Assembly: GCA_024138025.1 (NCBI GenBank)
Contig: JAMXBD010004225.1
Span: 1 to 64,000 of the forward strand
Origin: Combretum micranthum
Taxonomy: Eukaryota > Streptophyta > Magnoliopsida > Myrtales > Combretaceae
Direction of reading: 5' to 3'
DNA length: 64,000 nt
In this document: positions 10,911-23,239 of the stretch, piece after piece
Numbering within the stretch: position 1 is the first letter of the stretch
Layout of the letters: every line of letters starts with the position of its first letter
Notes under the pieces: model-generated
Told to the model about the DNA's origin: nothing
Database searches by the model: none
The model's input: only the letters and a program-made list of their open reading frames with translations
Position numbers and translations under genes: made by a program

Positions 10911-12420
10911 TCAATTAAAATAATTTTTTTTATTTTTAAATATATATAAAGGATGAGTATGTAAAGAGTAGGTAAGGTATGGAAGCTTACTCGTATCCAA
11001 TACTATAAAGTATAAGACGTTAAATTCTATACCCAAAATCTATCTTGTAATTGTAAATCTTTTCAAGGAAAATGTAAATTTTGTTTATTTCTTAAATTTT
11101 AATTTTATAATAATATGTATAGTTTCTTATGTAATATATAAAAATGTTAATTACAAAAATTTTACATGTGTTTATGTTTATTTGCAAACAAATAGTCTGT
11201 ATTAATTTTTTTATAAATAGGTGACCTGAGTTTCATGTAAAAATATTAATATTATTAAATACTATTTGAGATATACATGATAGTGTTCTAATGATCAAAG
11301 AGAATTTAATTTAATAAAATATATTGCTAAATAAATTTATATAAATAAAATAATAAAAATTATCTTGAAAGTTCAAAAGAATTGGAAAAAAATGTAAAAT
11401 CGATTTTTTTAGACCGATAAGATATTGACACATATCTTTCTAAAATTATTAAATAATATCGAAACTTTTGAATTAAACTTAAGTCATCTATTTGTCAAAA
11501 AAATTTAAACAGCTCATGTATTTACAAACAAACCAAAAAATAGATAATGATTTTGTAATTAACCTTATAGAGAACCATCTTACTATGATATATTTACTAC
11601 AAGTAACCCAAAGAAAAAAAATCAAAAAGTAATTTCTTAAAATCATAAATTTCACAAAATTTTTTATATATGAGTGCAAGTTGAAACCTTAACAAAGACT
11701 TTAAACATTTGTAAAGTCTTTTGGTGTGATGTGAAAAATAAATTATACAAGTTGTAGCAAATTTCAAATTTAAAAATTTTGAGAGACACTTTTATATAAT
11801 TAGCCTCAAAAGATCAACAAAACTTTTGTATGACTTAAGAGTACAAACACTGAAACACATGCAAAAAAAAATCTTTCAAAACTAGATAGTAATGTAGATT
11901 TTCCAAAATAAAAATTTTCTTAAAGTAATCCATAAATAATAATCTTGAAAAAAAATATAGAATAAAAAATAGAGTATTATTATTTTTATTAATATTAATA
12001 ATTTTTAATATGATGAATACAAGATATCTTGGAACCTACACAATCTATATATAAAAATATAAGTTCTTAGCTAGGTTCATGGTATGAAGACTTCATACCC
12101 GTATATTGTCTTGTGAGACTAAGTTTTGAAAAATCTACACTTATATTTTATCCTACAACTTTAATACCTACTTAAACCTTATATAGTCGAATTGGGTATG
12201 AATGGATACCTTGTAATATGATGGAAGCTATGCCCGGATATTAAGTGTACACTTTATCAAAAAATAAAAGGAAATAATAAGTGTTGTTATTTATCTTATA
12301 AACATATATAACAAAAAAGATGCAAACAGGTTTATTACTCTAGCTCTATGATGACAACTTGGTCCGGTATTTTCCATATATTGCAATATGTGTAAGGCAG
12401 GTTTAAAAAAAATATTCTAT
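10911..12420. other. Very AT-rich DNA, no gene seen
   Basis: Only A/T-driven low complexity and short ORFs without recognisable motifs are present. Confidence 0.5.
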
Positions 12421-12427
12421 TATCCTT

Positions 12428-13023
12428 TGTGAGTGTAGAGGGCTAAATCTAGCTTTTAAATCTTTGGGATGAGTAACAGGCCCAAAGAGTCAAGTCAATG
12501 AAATTGGGAGGACTAAGAGAGATTAGGCATGTGGGCTTAGAACAAATATCGTTGGACCAGACTGATCCATCCGCTCTCAACATTTCTTAAGGAGTTCATG
12601 CACTTAAAGAGATTTCCATGGCTAGAGAACTCATCGAGAAATCCATCATTAGGAAGACTTATCACATCCATTGATGGTCAATACGATCCGACGAATGTCA
12701 TTAAGAACCAAACTTTATAAATACCTAGAGCTCCTTCTCAATTAGCAAACCATAATTTGACTAAAATGCCGTCACACTGTTGAAATACTTTCATAAAGAA
12801 TCAAATAGAGCTTAGAGTGAAAAACACACAATCTCTGTACTAGAACAGTGGAGTTGATGCTATTTACCTCCCCCACCTGTCACTAGTACGTTTAAGCGCC
12901 TTAAGATTGCTTGTTCCTCCTTCATACCATCTCATTTTTAGTCATTCTCTGTGTGTGCTTTCACGTCGCTCCCTAAGGCCACGTATAGCTCAAGACATGC
13001 ACTGCACACACGTGTTCGCTACA
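12428..13023 (+). repeat. Possible LTR with TATA box
   Basis: This is a moderately GC-richer block that begins TGTGAGTGTAGAGGGC and ends TTCGCTACA. It contains a good TATAAATA at 12716-12723 followed by 'cctagagctccttctcaatt', similar in layout to plant Ty3/gypsy LTR promoters. The bases outside do not form a target duplication, so the limits and class are tentative. Confidence 0.35.
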
Positions 13024-13029
13024 ACCGGA

Positions 13030-14100
13030 TCCATCCCATTATAGTGAGAAACCAAATTTGATAAAAGCTCCAACCCTATCATATTTAACATTAGCATTAG
13101 TGTCATGTTTCATTTAAATTTGTAATTAGCAAACATGGTTTCTTACTTGGTGGTTTGTAATATTTAATTTGATTTAATTTATTTTGGTTTGTAAATTTTT
13201 TTAAATATATAATATATATATATACATCTATAAAAATATTAATTTTAAAACATTTTAAACAATTGCTTTAGTTGTTTTTTTTTTTTTTTGGTGTGGGTCG
13301 CGCCATCAAAACAGCTGCTTTAGTTTATCGAATAGATTTGCGCAAGTTTCGCAAACTTTATAAAGCTATCGAGCAGGTTTCAAGATGCTTAACAAAATTT
13401 CAAAATAGTGGATACCCTCCAACTCCCCTCTTATACATTGGATAATTGTTAACCTTTCCAATGGTCAGATATTATTACTTCCTTGTCTATAATATTAAAT
13501 ACACTAGAACGGTTTGGCAACTTACATATGCATAACTTAGAAAATAACAATTACTTTATATGATTATACGAAGATTAGAATCCTTATTTTAGAATAGAGA
13601 GTAGTTAAGAAAAAATTGTTTAAATGGTTATATAAAGTATATATATCCACCTTTTTTAATAAAAACATTTTTTAACAATGCGTGTGCTTTCAAATATTAA
13701 AAAAAAAAGAAAAGAAATGAAAATCTGACTGCTCAAGGTTAGCACTTAATTAAACACACGATTATAAATTAATAGAAGCTTAATTTTTAAATTTTTTCCT
13801 CATGTGGAAGTTAACCTTACATTAGTCTTTTATGATATTGGCTTCATATATTTTTTTACTCTTCCATTATTGTAGTATAGATGATATCCATTCATAAGAA
13901 TATGATACAATATAGTCAGTACAAATGAAAACAATGTCACTTTCACTTATTAAATTTTCATGACCCAACAAAAGTTCTCAAAATGGGACATCTTTATTAT
14001 TTTCTTATTTCTTGTCGGATAAATCCCTCTGTTTCTCATGATATACTATAAGCACCTTATCTTCCCACTATGCTACACCAAAATACATTCTCATTGGACT
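13030..14100. other. AT-rich DNA, no gene seen
   Basis: A poly-T run near 13274-13290 is followed by 'ggtgtgggtcgcgcc', an isolated GC-rich motif of unknown origin. Nothing else stands out. Confidence 0.4.
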
Positions 14101-14110
14101 TGACTCGCGT

Positions 14111-14436
14111 TACATTTGGTTGAGAGAAATAAAATTTATATTTTAGTTTTATTGCTATCAAATAATTATTATTTTTATATGGTTTGTAAAAGAAATTAAT
14201 GCAAAGAATGTTAATTTTATATAACATATGGTTTGTAAAGAAAACTAATACAAAGAATTTTTATTTCATATAATATGGAATAGAGAAAGAATCCATATTC
14301 TTTTCTTTCATCAGAGAAAGTGATATTCTTTATAAAAAATATATTTCTTTTTTATTAAAAATACCCCCAATAAAAAAATAATAAAATTATTATTTTCTTT
14401 CCAATCTTAATCAATTCTAATAAACCAAACATGGCA
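14111..14436. mobile_element. MITE-like element with TTTGGTT ends
   Basis: The left end reads 'acatttggttgagagaaat' and the right end 'aaaccaaacatggca', which are approximate inverse complements. The interior includes an internal duplication of 'atatggtttgtaaa' (14178 and 14227). It is noncoding and AT-rich. The MITE call rests on these ends and the size. Confidence 0.4.
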
Positions 14437-14604
14437 TCGAAGTCTTTACCAATCGATTATACTGCGGTCAATGTTTATTGTTATTTCCACCTGCACCTTA
14501 CCGGAGAGCTTGTTCAATTATATATAGGCTGATGTTGCTGATTCATCATTCAAACTTTTTCTCCAACTTGAATTCATCATTTTTATTGAGATAATCGCAT
14601 GGTA

Positions 14605-14995
14605 AGACACAGTGTCTGTATTTTTTATTTTTAATAATTTAGTATCTCGTTTTTAGATTTTGATAAATTAGTACTTATATTTTTTAAATATATTTGATTC
14701 AGAGTCTCTATTAAATAATATTTGACAGATCAGTATTTTTATGACTGGATAATAATAGACGAAGTATCTATATTTTCAATGTTTAATAATTTTTTATAAT
14801 TTAGTATCACATGTTTAGATTTTCGTAACTTTTGGCCAATGTTTGTTATTATCCCATCATCAAAATAAATGTTTATAAAATATTATTTAACGTACACACT
14901 AAACTACACATACTTTAAAATTATAAGTACTAATTTACTAAAATCTAAAAGTAAGATATTAAATTAACAAAAATAGAAAGGACAATCACTTGAAT
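14605..14995. mobile_element. MITE-like inverted repeat, family M1, copy 2
   Basis: This is a large imperfect inverted repeat. 'tagattttgataaattagta' on the left mirrors 'tactaatttactaaaatcta' on the right, and 'aaataatatttgac' mirrors 'ataaaatattattta'. It shares order and sequence with 8660-9015. It is noncoding. Confidence 0.55.
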
Positions 14996-15054
14996 TATCT
15001 ATTTTTTATGGTACTAATATCATACTAATAAATGTTGCATCGTATAATTAGTAT

Positions 15055-15405
15055 AGATTAAATCATACCAGAAGGTATCATCATTATCTAAGGTATTAAT
15101 GTTCGAAGTGGTTAAAAGAGGAATTTCACAAAGTGAATAAAATGAAGTATTAAGTTTTGCAAACTTCATTTAAGGTATCAATGTTTCGATTAATTTGTTG
15201 ATTCTTTTTTTTAACCATTTGAAATGGTAAACTTTAAATAAACTTAATTTTAAAGGTTGATCCTTTTAATACATCTTTGAAATGTTGATACATTTAATAA
15301 ATTTATTTCGAAATGTTGATTTCTCTTTTGAATAACTTAAAACGGTAATACCTTATACAAACTTACTCTTAAATATTAATACATTTTAATACGATTTACC
15401 TAATT
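15055..15405. mobile_element. MITE family M3, copy 1
   Basis: Left end AGATTAAATCATACCAGAAG and right end, reverse-complemented, TTAGGTAAATCGTATTAAAA are related inverted termini. Inside, 'aaggtatcaatgtttcga', 'gaaatgttgatacatttaat' and 'cttaaatattaatac' recur in both orientations. The same arrangement occurs at 26509-26868, where the element interrupts a Ty3/gypsy integrase, which supports mobility. Confidence 0.55.
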
Positions 15406-16100
15406 GGTATAATAAGCAATATACTAGAGTTATTAAATAATAGTAAATATATAACTCCATATGGTCATGCTATATATTTTTTTCGCTATACTGCGTACTA
15501 TAACTCCTCTTTTGTCCTTTAATTTATTTGAATATGGTTCTTAGGATCATTCAAGGTACGAAAACCTGTCATGTGTCACTGATAATGTAGATATCAATAT
15601 GGTACACGGGCTATCTAATAGCATATATATGTATACATGATTGTTGTATTACTAAAATCATAATTATACGCATTGTTTTCGCTTTCCATGTCCCTTTCTG
15701 TACAATTGATATCAGCATCACCATTATGAGTTTCGATATTTCCAATATATACTAGAAGCTAAAGTACTAATTATTATAAATACTCAATCTTTACTAGTTC
15801 AATTTATAATATCTCTCATTGTTTATATTTGTACTGTTATGGTAATAAGCATTTATCTCAACATCATATGAAAGATGATATAATTACTAAATTTAATAAG
15901 TAAAAGCTTGATTAAATCAAGCTTTTTAGAAACTTTAATTTTGCTTTAAAACTTGACAATAAAATTTTTTAATATACATAACTGATAAGTCTTCTAAATT
16001 CCATTTAATCCGTAGGAGTTTATATCTTATCTGATCCATTTTTAGATAAATTCCTATGATTTTGTGCTTTTATTGAAAAAATGTTGTTTTTCCTCAAAAG
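15406..16100. other. AT-rich DNA, no gene seen
   Basis: Nothing recognisable beyond short AT-rich words. Confidence 0.45.
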
Positions 16101-16109
16101 ATCATAAAA

Positions 16110-17660
16110 AGAATTAATAGAGTGCTTTAAATCAAGATTAGAGTAAAGCAACAAAAATGTTTGAAGACAAATTCCAATCGTGGCCCAAAAATCTCAATCG
16201 AGGGCAAGAAAACAAGGCAAAAATTGAAATCGCACCATTAACCGTGCCTTCGATCTACATCATGATTTGCATTGAGATAATCGTGCCTTATAATTCAACC
16301 AATTGCACCTAAAGTTGCACCTATGGTTCTTCTTGCATTATAGATTGATCCTTAATTGTGCCTTTAATGAAAAAGATACAACTTAGATTGTGGCTAACCT
16401 TCAAGTATGTGATCCAAGCCATAAAAAGTGACCCTATTATATGTTTACTGCCTTGCTATCATGCATGCTATAAGAAGACAGAGTTTGTTAAAAGAATCTG
16501 TCATGTCAGTGAATAATATCTTTATGATTTTTTGTGCCCACCATCCATAAATAATAGTGCATAGACCTTGCAAAATATATGTTGTACCATATGTAACAAC
16601 TCTTGACATAGTATAAAGTAGAGAAAAATTTTTTGTGAGAGAAACTTTTCTTGTTACTATAGATTCAAGTTTTATGGGTAAATATATTTTTAACCAGATG
16701 TTTATTCTTGCAAGACATTGCGTTTAATCAATAACTTATATTTTTATTGCATATTATTTTTCTTAAATCTGTGTTTAATGTTATTATCCATGGAGAAATT
16801 ATCATTTTAACTTAGGGTTTTTGAACTGAAGACCTGATTCATGTGATTTCAACATATATTTAACAAATATTGTCTGAGTACTTGTATTTAGTGGCTTGAA
16901 CCTTAAATCGTGAGTCTATGTGAGTGCATCGTATAGATTTGCGTTTGATCTTAATTGAACATATTGAGAAATCATTTTTTTAAATAGATCTAGGCTGCTA
17001 ATGAAGTTGTTTATAACTGCCTAGAGATAAGGATAGTGAAACTTTCTATTACTTAGTTTTAAATTCATTAAAAATGGGTTTTAATAAAATGATTCTTAAT
17101 CTAGTTTTAAATTAATTAAAAATGGGTTTTAATAAAAGGATTCTTAATCTTTATACAAGTCTAGCTTGCTGCTAGCTTGGAAGAGATTCTAGTGGTCTAG
17201 CTTAGATTTAGAGTTCTTAATCTTGAGAGATGCTTTAACTTATATTAATGAATCCGACAATACAAGTGCACCATCAAATAACTTATTTAGTTTGTTAAGA
17301 AATCACATGATAAGGACTTGTAGAAGCAAGCCCTAAGCTCATTCTTGCATTAACAAACTTAACTTTTAGCTTTTACATTAAAAACGTGTTTATAATTAGT
17401 TTTAAACCTAGATTAACTTTTTGCCGTTCATAATGTTTTACTCGGTTTTCTTTGGTTAGATAATAGGTTAGAAGTGGGTAAGGTAAATGCTAATGATCCC
17501 CAAGGAATACAACCTAATATTTTCTATGCTACTTCGATAAGTATGCTTGCCTATACTGGTGATTGTAAATGAAGTTGAACGGAACTCATTAGTAACCGAA
17601 TTATAAATTTCTGAAAGAGTCCAACTTTTTGTTTTGTCCTTAATGTTTTTAGAACACTAA
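16110..17660 (+). repeat. LTR-like noncoding stretch
   Basis: Near its right end it reads 'gatccccaaggaataca' then 'atgctacttcgataagtatg' and 'cttgcc'. This resembles the block (GATCCCC-AGGAATACGACC ... CTACTTCGATAG ... CTTGC) near the 3' end of plant Athila/Tat-type Ty3/gypsy LTRs. A 48-bp tandem duplication lies inside at 17054-17149. No termini or primer site are visible, so this is a fragment of uncertain extent. Confidence 0.35.
17054..17149 (+). repeat. 48-bp tandem duplication
   Basis: Two adjacent copies start 'tagttttaaatt' and share 'attaaaaatgggttttaata'. They differ at about three positions. Confidence 0.8.
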
Positions 17661-17759
17661 CCAATAACATAGGTGTAAAATAACCCTTGATTACAAAGAA
17701 TACTTTAGACTTAATTAGAAGAGTTTGATGAATAATTCTATGGGTGTGATACGTAATTG

Positions 17760-18300
17760 CAAAAATTTTTATTTTAGGATTTTGGAATGATTTTTTAGCT
17801 TGAAAGAAGAATTGGGATAAATTCCATGGAATTTAGATAAAAATTCATCAAAGTTTATAGGATCGTATTGTGCGTGAGTAATGCATGGGCCGTGGAAATG
17901 GTCATGCAGCACACGCAAAAAAAAAAAAACACTTAAATGTGATTGTGTTTGGATTTTTTTTAAAAAGTTGTGAGATATGCATCTGATACATGAGCTCATG
18001 CATATGTCGTGCTAAACTAAGAAGAAGAAATTTTATCACGAGAAGAACACAACTAAAGTACATGACTATACATAGATCGTGTTGAGCTAGATTTTATTTA
18101 GATTTGATTCATGTATTCCAAAGGCGGTGGAACATGAACTAAACACAATCATGTTAGGCTTATGGTGATCTAAAATTTAATTTTACATATAAATAGAGCT
18201 CAACTAAGAAGGAATTAACTTATGGCAAATCTAAGCTATTTTTAAAGAGAGAAAGTTGTGGGAACAAGTCAGAGCACGTTAGAAATGGTTGAAGATTGCA
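17760..18300. repeat. CATGCA/CACG-rich LTR-like fragment
   Basis: 'gtgcgtgagtaatgcatgg', 'gccgtgg', 'gtcatgcagcacacgc', 'gagctcatgcatatgtcgtg' recall the CACGAC/CATGCA-rich parts of family R1 at 2280-2480 and 50340-50600. It is probably a related LTR piece; orientation is unclear. Confidence 0.3.
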
Positions 18301-18373
18301 AGATGATGGCCTCTTTTATAGGCTGATGAGTTTTAATAATTCATAATCCTATAGCTTTATTCCTAACTCAGTT

Positions 18374-20086
18374 TGTACATGCAAGTGCACCTATCATTTT
18401 ATATCATAGGATAAACTATAGGTTCGTCTTCACAAGGAACTTTTCAAGCACTAGTAATACTATAATTTTCCTATCATCTAGCAAATCGATTAAGGAATTG
18501 ATTGGATGAGTGCTTATCAAGCTAAAACTAAGAATTAGACTAAGTTATATTAACAACATAACATACAAAAATAGAACACAACAAGCACAATCAGATTTGT
18601 TCATTTCCTTAACATGAATTTAAAAAAAAAATGTTTCTTTAACGATTACTACCTGCAGGAATTCATTAAGTAAGTGAATATTCTTCTCAAAAGCATTCAC
18701 ATCTAATAACTAATGTATCTATCGGAATTTCTTCTTGGTTAACAGCTACTTGAATGTTGCATTAAAACTAATTTATTTCTCAATTCTCTAAAACAAATGT
18801 AAAAAGTCTCACCATGATATCTCCATCACTATGAGTGACTTATGTAGTGAATAAGATTTATTCAATGGAATCATCTCTTAATGTCTTCCACTGAAGTTTG
18901 GTCAATAAGGTGTTGTGCCTACACTACTTCTTAAGATTTTTAATTCTATTTACTATAACTAGATAATTATTAAATGAATTAAACTTTAACGATAAGATTC
19001 AACTTAATTCCATGAATAAATCATATTCTCTACTCATACATAATAACATAATAATAAATAAATAATGACAAAAAAAAAAAAACACACAATAGCAAAGATA
19101 GAGTAGAGAAAAAGTAAAACCCATTTATTGGATTTGGGTGAAGATCTAAAGTCTTGCAATACAACACATGAACAACATGGTTCCTTCGACTTTCTCAAGT
19201 TCTTTAGGAAACAACACACACACTCACAAACACTCACACATACACACATTCACTTCCCTTTCAGGAGAGAAGATGTCTACATGGTGTCATAATCTACCTG
19301 TTACAATGAATATTGAATCGATGGAGAAAATCTCTGGATGATGTTTGGAGGAATGGGTGTGGTGTATTTTATACCCACAACGTTTTTTGGAAAAGGTATC
19401 TAGTGAAAATATACGACCTTAAGTAGGAAATACACTGTTTGGTGAAAGACGTTCTAATCATGCCTTTCCAAAGATCATGCACGTGACTTGCATTTCATTA
19501 GTTTGTTTCGCTATTTGAACTAAAGTCACGATTGTGACTCATCCCTTAGTAGATACTATGCTTGTCAAATCTTTTTTGGATTTCAATTTCACGCTCATGA
19601 TTTTCATTTTACAAATTGTTCATGTTGCAGCTTTTCAAGAATCACTCCCATGACTACCCTTAATAGACATTAGTCTCGAATTTTCTCTAAATTCTCCATG
19701 GATCATAGGCTTTATTTTGAGTTAAATGCCCTGACTTCTTCCTTTTACAAAGATCACACTCATAACTTTTCCCTTGGTAGACTCTGGTACTCGAAATTCC
19801 TCTCTCCAACATGAATCACGACCATAAACTTCAGTTCAGGTATTTTGACTTCCTCTTATGCAATTGCCATGCCTGTGAAACTTCTTTATGTTCTCCCTGT
19901 CTTCACTCTCTTGAATAGTCCTTCGACAAATTCATTTCCAATCTTCATACATGTCCTCTAAATGCTCTGAAATGAATATATGACTCAATTAAGTATCAAT
20001 TCTTATATAAAAACTACTAAAAAGCTCTAAATTAAACCTAATATACATAAGAAAATCCTATAGAAACTAAGCCTATCACAAAATCA
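18374..20086 (-). repeat. Probable LTR-retrotransposon noncoding region
   Basis: The left end carries 'tgcaagtgcacctatc' and 'ataggttcgtcttcacaagg', a motif pair common in Athila/Tat-type Ty3/gypsy elements. On the minus strand a TATAAAATA box lies near 19358-19366 with a leader rich in GTGTGTGAGTG, and the upstream part holds 'catgattttc' and 'gtcatgggagtgattcttg' words like the tandem sense/antisense CATG motifs of these LTRs. The minus-strand start could be TGATTTTGTGATAGG. Target duplications were not found. Confidence 0.38.
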
Positions 20087-20089
20087 TGA

Positions 20090-20774
20090 CTGAAAAAGGG
20101 ATTTTTACGTATGTTTTTCATGTTTTACCTGACTTCTTATAATTTAATTGTTAAACTTATGGAAGAGTTAGTATTAATATAGTTTTTGATAAACCCTAGA
20201 ATTACAATATAATATTATTCAATAGATTATTGATTTCCTCAAGTCTAATTATGTGCTTTTAATGATTTCATGAATAGTAGTTCTAGAATATTAATTCATG
20301 ACAAATTTCTATCTAATTAATTGAAGAATTGCTATATTGAATATATCTTCATAATTAGAGAGATTTACATATAATCCGAGAGATAAGATGACATAGATCT
20401 CCTGTATCAGGTTAAAATCTAATTATGATTGAACCCTAATAGTGAATTCTAGAATGGCAATTTTGAGAAATTACACAATTAAATTCTAATAATGATTCAG
20501 AATCTTGATGATCTTGTAATCAAATTAATTGAATTTGATATTGACTTATGATTGTGTTTGCAATCAATGAATTGGTAATTTTCATTAGTTTAGTGATTGC
20601 AGGAAATGAATTTAATTGATGTAATTTTATTGGTCATATAATTAGGAAAGAGTAAGTATCAGTACTTGAAAGATCCTTGTAGGAACTATAATGTACTTTG
20701 TTTCTATATTACAAAATTAATAGATATACTTGCTTAATTGATCGCCAAATAGGATTAAGGATAGAAATTTTAAC
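20090..20774 (+). repeat. AT-rich DNA ending in an Athila/Tat-like LTR 3' end
   Basis: Near 20667-20770 'gatccttgtaggaactata' and 'tatattacaaaattaatag' followed by 'atacttgcttaattg' resemble the closing part of Athila/Tat-type LTRs. This fits the primer site that follows at 20995, but the start of the LTR was not identified. Confidence 0.35.
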
Positions 20775-20990
20775 TTAGTGAAATAATCTGTCCATACAGG
20801 TAATGCCTCCAAAGCTTAGGGCAAAGACAACAGCAGCTAACTCAAGATCGTGTTGGGTAATTCTGCTATGCGGCCTCAACTGTCGTGAAGCGTATGCAAT
20901 TACCTTCCCTTCCTGCATAAACACGCATCCTAAGCCATTCCTTGACACATCGCTATGAACTGTATATGGCTTTTCTGGATCCATATCAAG
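20775..20990 (-). pseudogene. Ty3/gypsy RNase H fragment, antisense to its surroundings
   Basis: The minus strand encodes [33 protein letters not shown] and [12 protein letters not shown]. These are the conserved blocks of plant Ty3/gypsy RNase H, including the first catalytic Asp (SD). The central Y-T region carries a frameshift and the C-terminal part (normally ALKIWRHYLYG) is shifted. About 70 codons remain of a domain of about 120. It is better preserved than the neighbouring Athila-like coding DNA and lies on the opposite strand, directly between that element's LTR-like end and its primer site. It is therefore most likely an inserted or captured fragment, not part of the Athila-like element. 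Confidence 0.8.
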
Positions 20991-20994
20991 TTTT

Positions 20995-21015
20995 TGGTGC
21001 TGTATCCAAGGATCG
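20995..21015 (+). other. Athila-type primer binding site (tRNA-Asp like)
   Basis: Preceded by 'atcaagtt', the site reads TGGTGCTGTATCCAAGGATC. Athila-group elements have TGGCGCCGTTGCCGGGGA here, complementary to tRNA-Asp. The first six bases and the spacing are recognisable; the rest has decayed, largely at CG positions. Confidence 0.55.
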
Positions 21016-21129
21016 AAATATTAGGAACACTCAACACTTATTAATCTATCCATTTTCTTCGTGATTGATCTTTTCTTCCTCTTGTTTGTGTTCAATTAAA
21101 ATTAACTTAGTGTTTTTCCTTCATAGTTA

Positions 21130-22026
21130 ATGACAAGAATTCATGTTATACGATTTGGAGAATTTGACCTAAAGCTAGGAAGACAACATTAAGAAACTTG
21201 AGGGAATTCACTAAAAATCAAAGAAGATCCATAAGAAGATAATATGCTTAGTGTTAGTAGTAATAATTGCAATAATGGTCACAACTGCAATAATGGTAAT
21301 GGAAATGATAACAAGAACAATAGAATGAATGAGGATGATAATGTTGTTCCTAGAACCGTATTTGACTTTACAAACCTACATTGATGGGCGTCACTTCATG
21401 TATAAGAAGATCATGTGTTAAGGCCAATAATTTTGAAATCAAGCCCAATATCATTCAAATGGTCTAACAATGTGTGAAGTTTAATGGGTTGCAAATGAAG
21501 ATCCCGATGCCCATATCCAAATTTTCCTAGAGATTTGTGATACATTTAAAATTAATGGGGCAAGTGATGATGTCATCTACTTGAGGTTATTTCCATTTTC
21601 ATTAAGGGGATGGACAAAGTAATGGCTAAGATCTTTGCCTAGAGGATCTACTACCATATGGCAAGAGTTAGTTGAGAAGTTTATGGACAAATACTTTCTC
21701 CCTTTGAAGATTATGGAGCTTTGATGTGATAGTTGTCTTGTGCTTAGATGGAGTCAAAGACATTATATGACACCTAGGAGAGGTATAAGGAGCTATTAAG
21801 AAAGTGCTCACATCATAGCCTTCTTTCATGGATGCAAGTTCAAAACTTCTATAATGATCTAAACTATAAGATAAGGTAGATGACAGATGCAACAGTTGGT
21901 GTTACGTTGAATTATAAGACACCAGAAGAAAGTCTTCAGTCGCTTGAGAGCATGGCTACTAACAACTACTAGTGGCCATCTGCTTGAATAAGAGAGAAGA
22001 AGCCGTCAAGATTTATGATATAGATG
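21130..22026 (+). pseudogene. Athila-like Ty3/gypsy gag, 5' part
   Basis: A polyasparagine leader (21260-21330) leads into VFDFTNLH. The capsid-like part then decays across frames but keeps [13 protein letters not shown] (about 21427-21466) and, at the end, PEESLQSLESMATNNY (about 21921-21968), which is diagnostic of Athila-group Gag. Many stops and at least three frame changes are present, so it is not functional. It starts about 240 bp after the primer site, as expected. The reading frame is cut at 22031 by a TRIM and resumes at 23245. Confidence 0.75.
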
Positions 22027-22031
22027 TAGTT

Positions 22032-22428
22032 TTCATGGTCCGAGTTTTGAGTGTCTAGTGGAAGTGTTCGACTTGGGGATACATCATTGCAAGTGGCATT
22101 AGTAGGGTGACTTGTTTGAGGAGTGGGTTGACTTTGAAGGCTAGTCTAGCCTCTTGTGAATAAACTAATCAAGAGCCCATGCCACTCTCTTAATGAGGCC
22201 AAGGTAAGTAGAAACCAATTGGAATAGTTGAGCCTCTCAAACATATAGAGGACTGTGGCAAAACTGAGAGGGTGCTCCTTATGAGAATGTTGAGCCTATA
22301 ATGAATTTAGGAAAACAAGATGAGAGAAAGTTGGTTTGCCATCTAGAATAATAATAAACAATGATATGAAGGATGGTCAAAGGATCGCATGGGCACTCTA
22401 AGAGGGGACAACCTCTCATCCCATGATA
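22032..22428 (+). repeat. TRIM 5' LTR
   Basis: This is the 397-bp left LTR. It shares with the right copy, in order, 'gagttttgagtgt', 'cattagtagggt', 'atgaggccaa', 'ggaa-agttgagcct' and 'aaataataataaacaatgat'. The two have diverged by clearly more than a tenth by eye, so the insertion is old. Confidence 0.85.
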
Positions 22429-22430
22429 AG

Positions 22431-22443
22431 TGGTATTAGAGCT
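22431..22443 (+). other. TRIM primer binding site
   Basis: TGGTATTAGAGCT differs by one base from TGGTATCAGAGCT, complementary to the 3' end of initiator tRNA-Met. Confidence 0.8.
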
Positions 22444-22854
22444 AAAGTTCCAGCCTTGGTGGTCCACCTAAATGCTACTTGATGTACTTAAAAGCGTAGG
22501 TAGTTCTTGTTGTCAAGTCAGCTCATGTGGTTAAAGCTCGAAGAGGAGAAACCACTAGAGGGAGGACGTCGTTGCCAAAGGGGGTTGTTGTGTCGAGAGT
22601 TAGGGTTTAAAACAAGAATTTACCCAAATATATGAATGGGCAAGCCCTTTTGTTAGGCAACTCAACAATAGGCAATCTCAAAAGATAGAGGAAGGGGTAA
22701 GGGCAAGAGGATGCTTGTGGAAGCCTAGAGCTTAGTAGGATGATCTTAGGTAAGGTTGACAATGAGCAGAGAAGGGTTGATGATCTTGTGAGAGTGGCTA
22801 GTGGCAATAGATTTTCCTTATGACGAGGATATCATGAATTTAGGTAAAGGAGAA

Positions 22855-23239
22855 TGTCATGCTCAGAGTTTTGAGTGTTTAGTGGGACTGGTTAACTTGG
22901 GCATATAGCATTGTGAGTAACATTAGTAGGGTTATTTGTCAAGGAGTGAGTTAACTCTGAAGGCAGGTTTGGCATCTCATAAACAAACAGGTTGCAAGCT
23001 AATTTTGCTCCTATGAGGCCAAAGTAAGCCAAAACAGTTGGAACAGTTGAGCCTTTAAACATATGGAGGATTATGGCAAAGTCAGAGAGTGCTACATGAA
23101 AATGTTGGGCCTGGAAAGAATTTAGAAAGACAGGACAAAAGAAGGCTAGCTCGCTATCTAAAATAATAATAAACAATGATACGAATGATGGTTGAGTTTT
23201 ACAAGGATACTCTAGGAGAGAGCCTCTTGTCCCATAGCA
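22855..23239 (+). repeat. TRIM 3' LTR
   Basis: This 385-bp right LTR is preceded by the purine tract at 22842-22854 and followed by the TAGTT duplication. Confidence 0.85.

Larger units (their letters stand above)
22032..23239 (+). mobile_element. TRIM (short nonautonomous LTR element) nested in gag
   Basis: Two direct repeats of about 390 bp (22032-22428 and 22855-23239) flank a 426-bp internal part. The right LTR begins TGTCATGCTC and ends CCCATAGCA; the left begins TTCATGGTC, with the G of TG lost, and ends CCCATGATA. Two bases after the left LTR lies TGGTATTAGAGCT, an initiator tRNA-Met primer site. The right LTR is preceded by AGGTAAAGGAGAA, a purine tract. Perfect TAGTT target duplications flank the element (22027-22031 and 23240-23244). 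The internal part has no coding capacity. Size and structure fit a TRIM, and its LTRs have no 5S-like core, so it is not Cassandra. Confidence 0.88.

Noticed and set aside
19034..19249. Cys/Val-rich minus-strand ORF
   Set aside because: It is encoded by a CA/GT microsatellite-like leader inside a repeat region.
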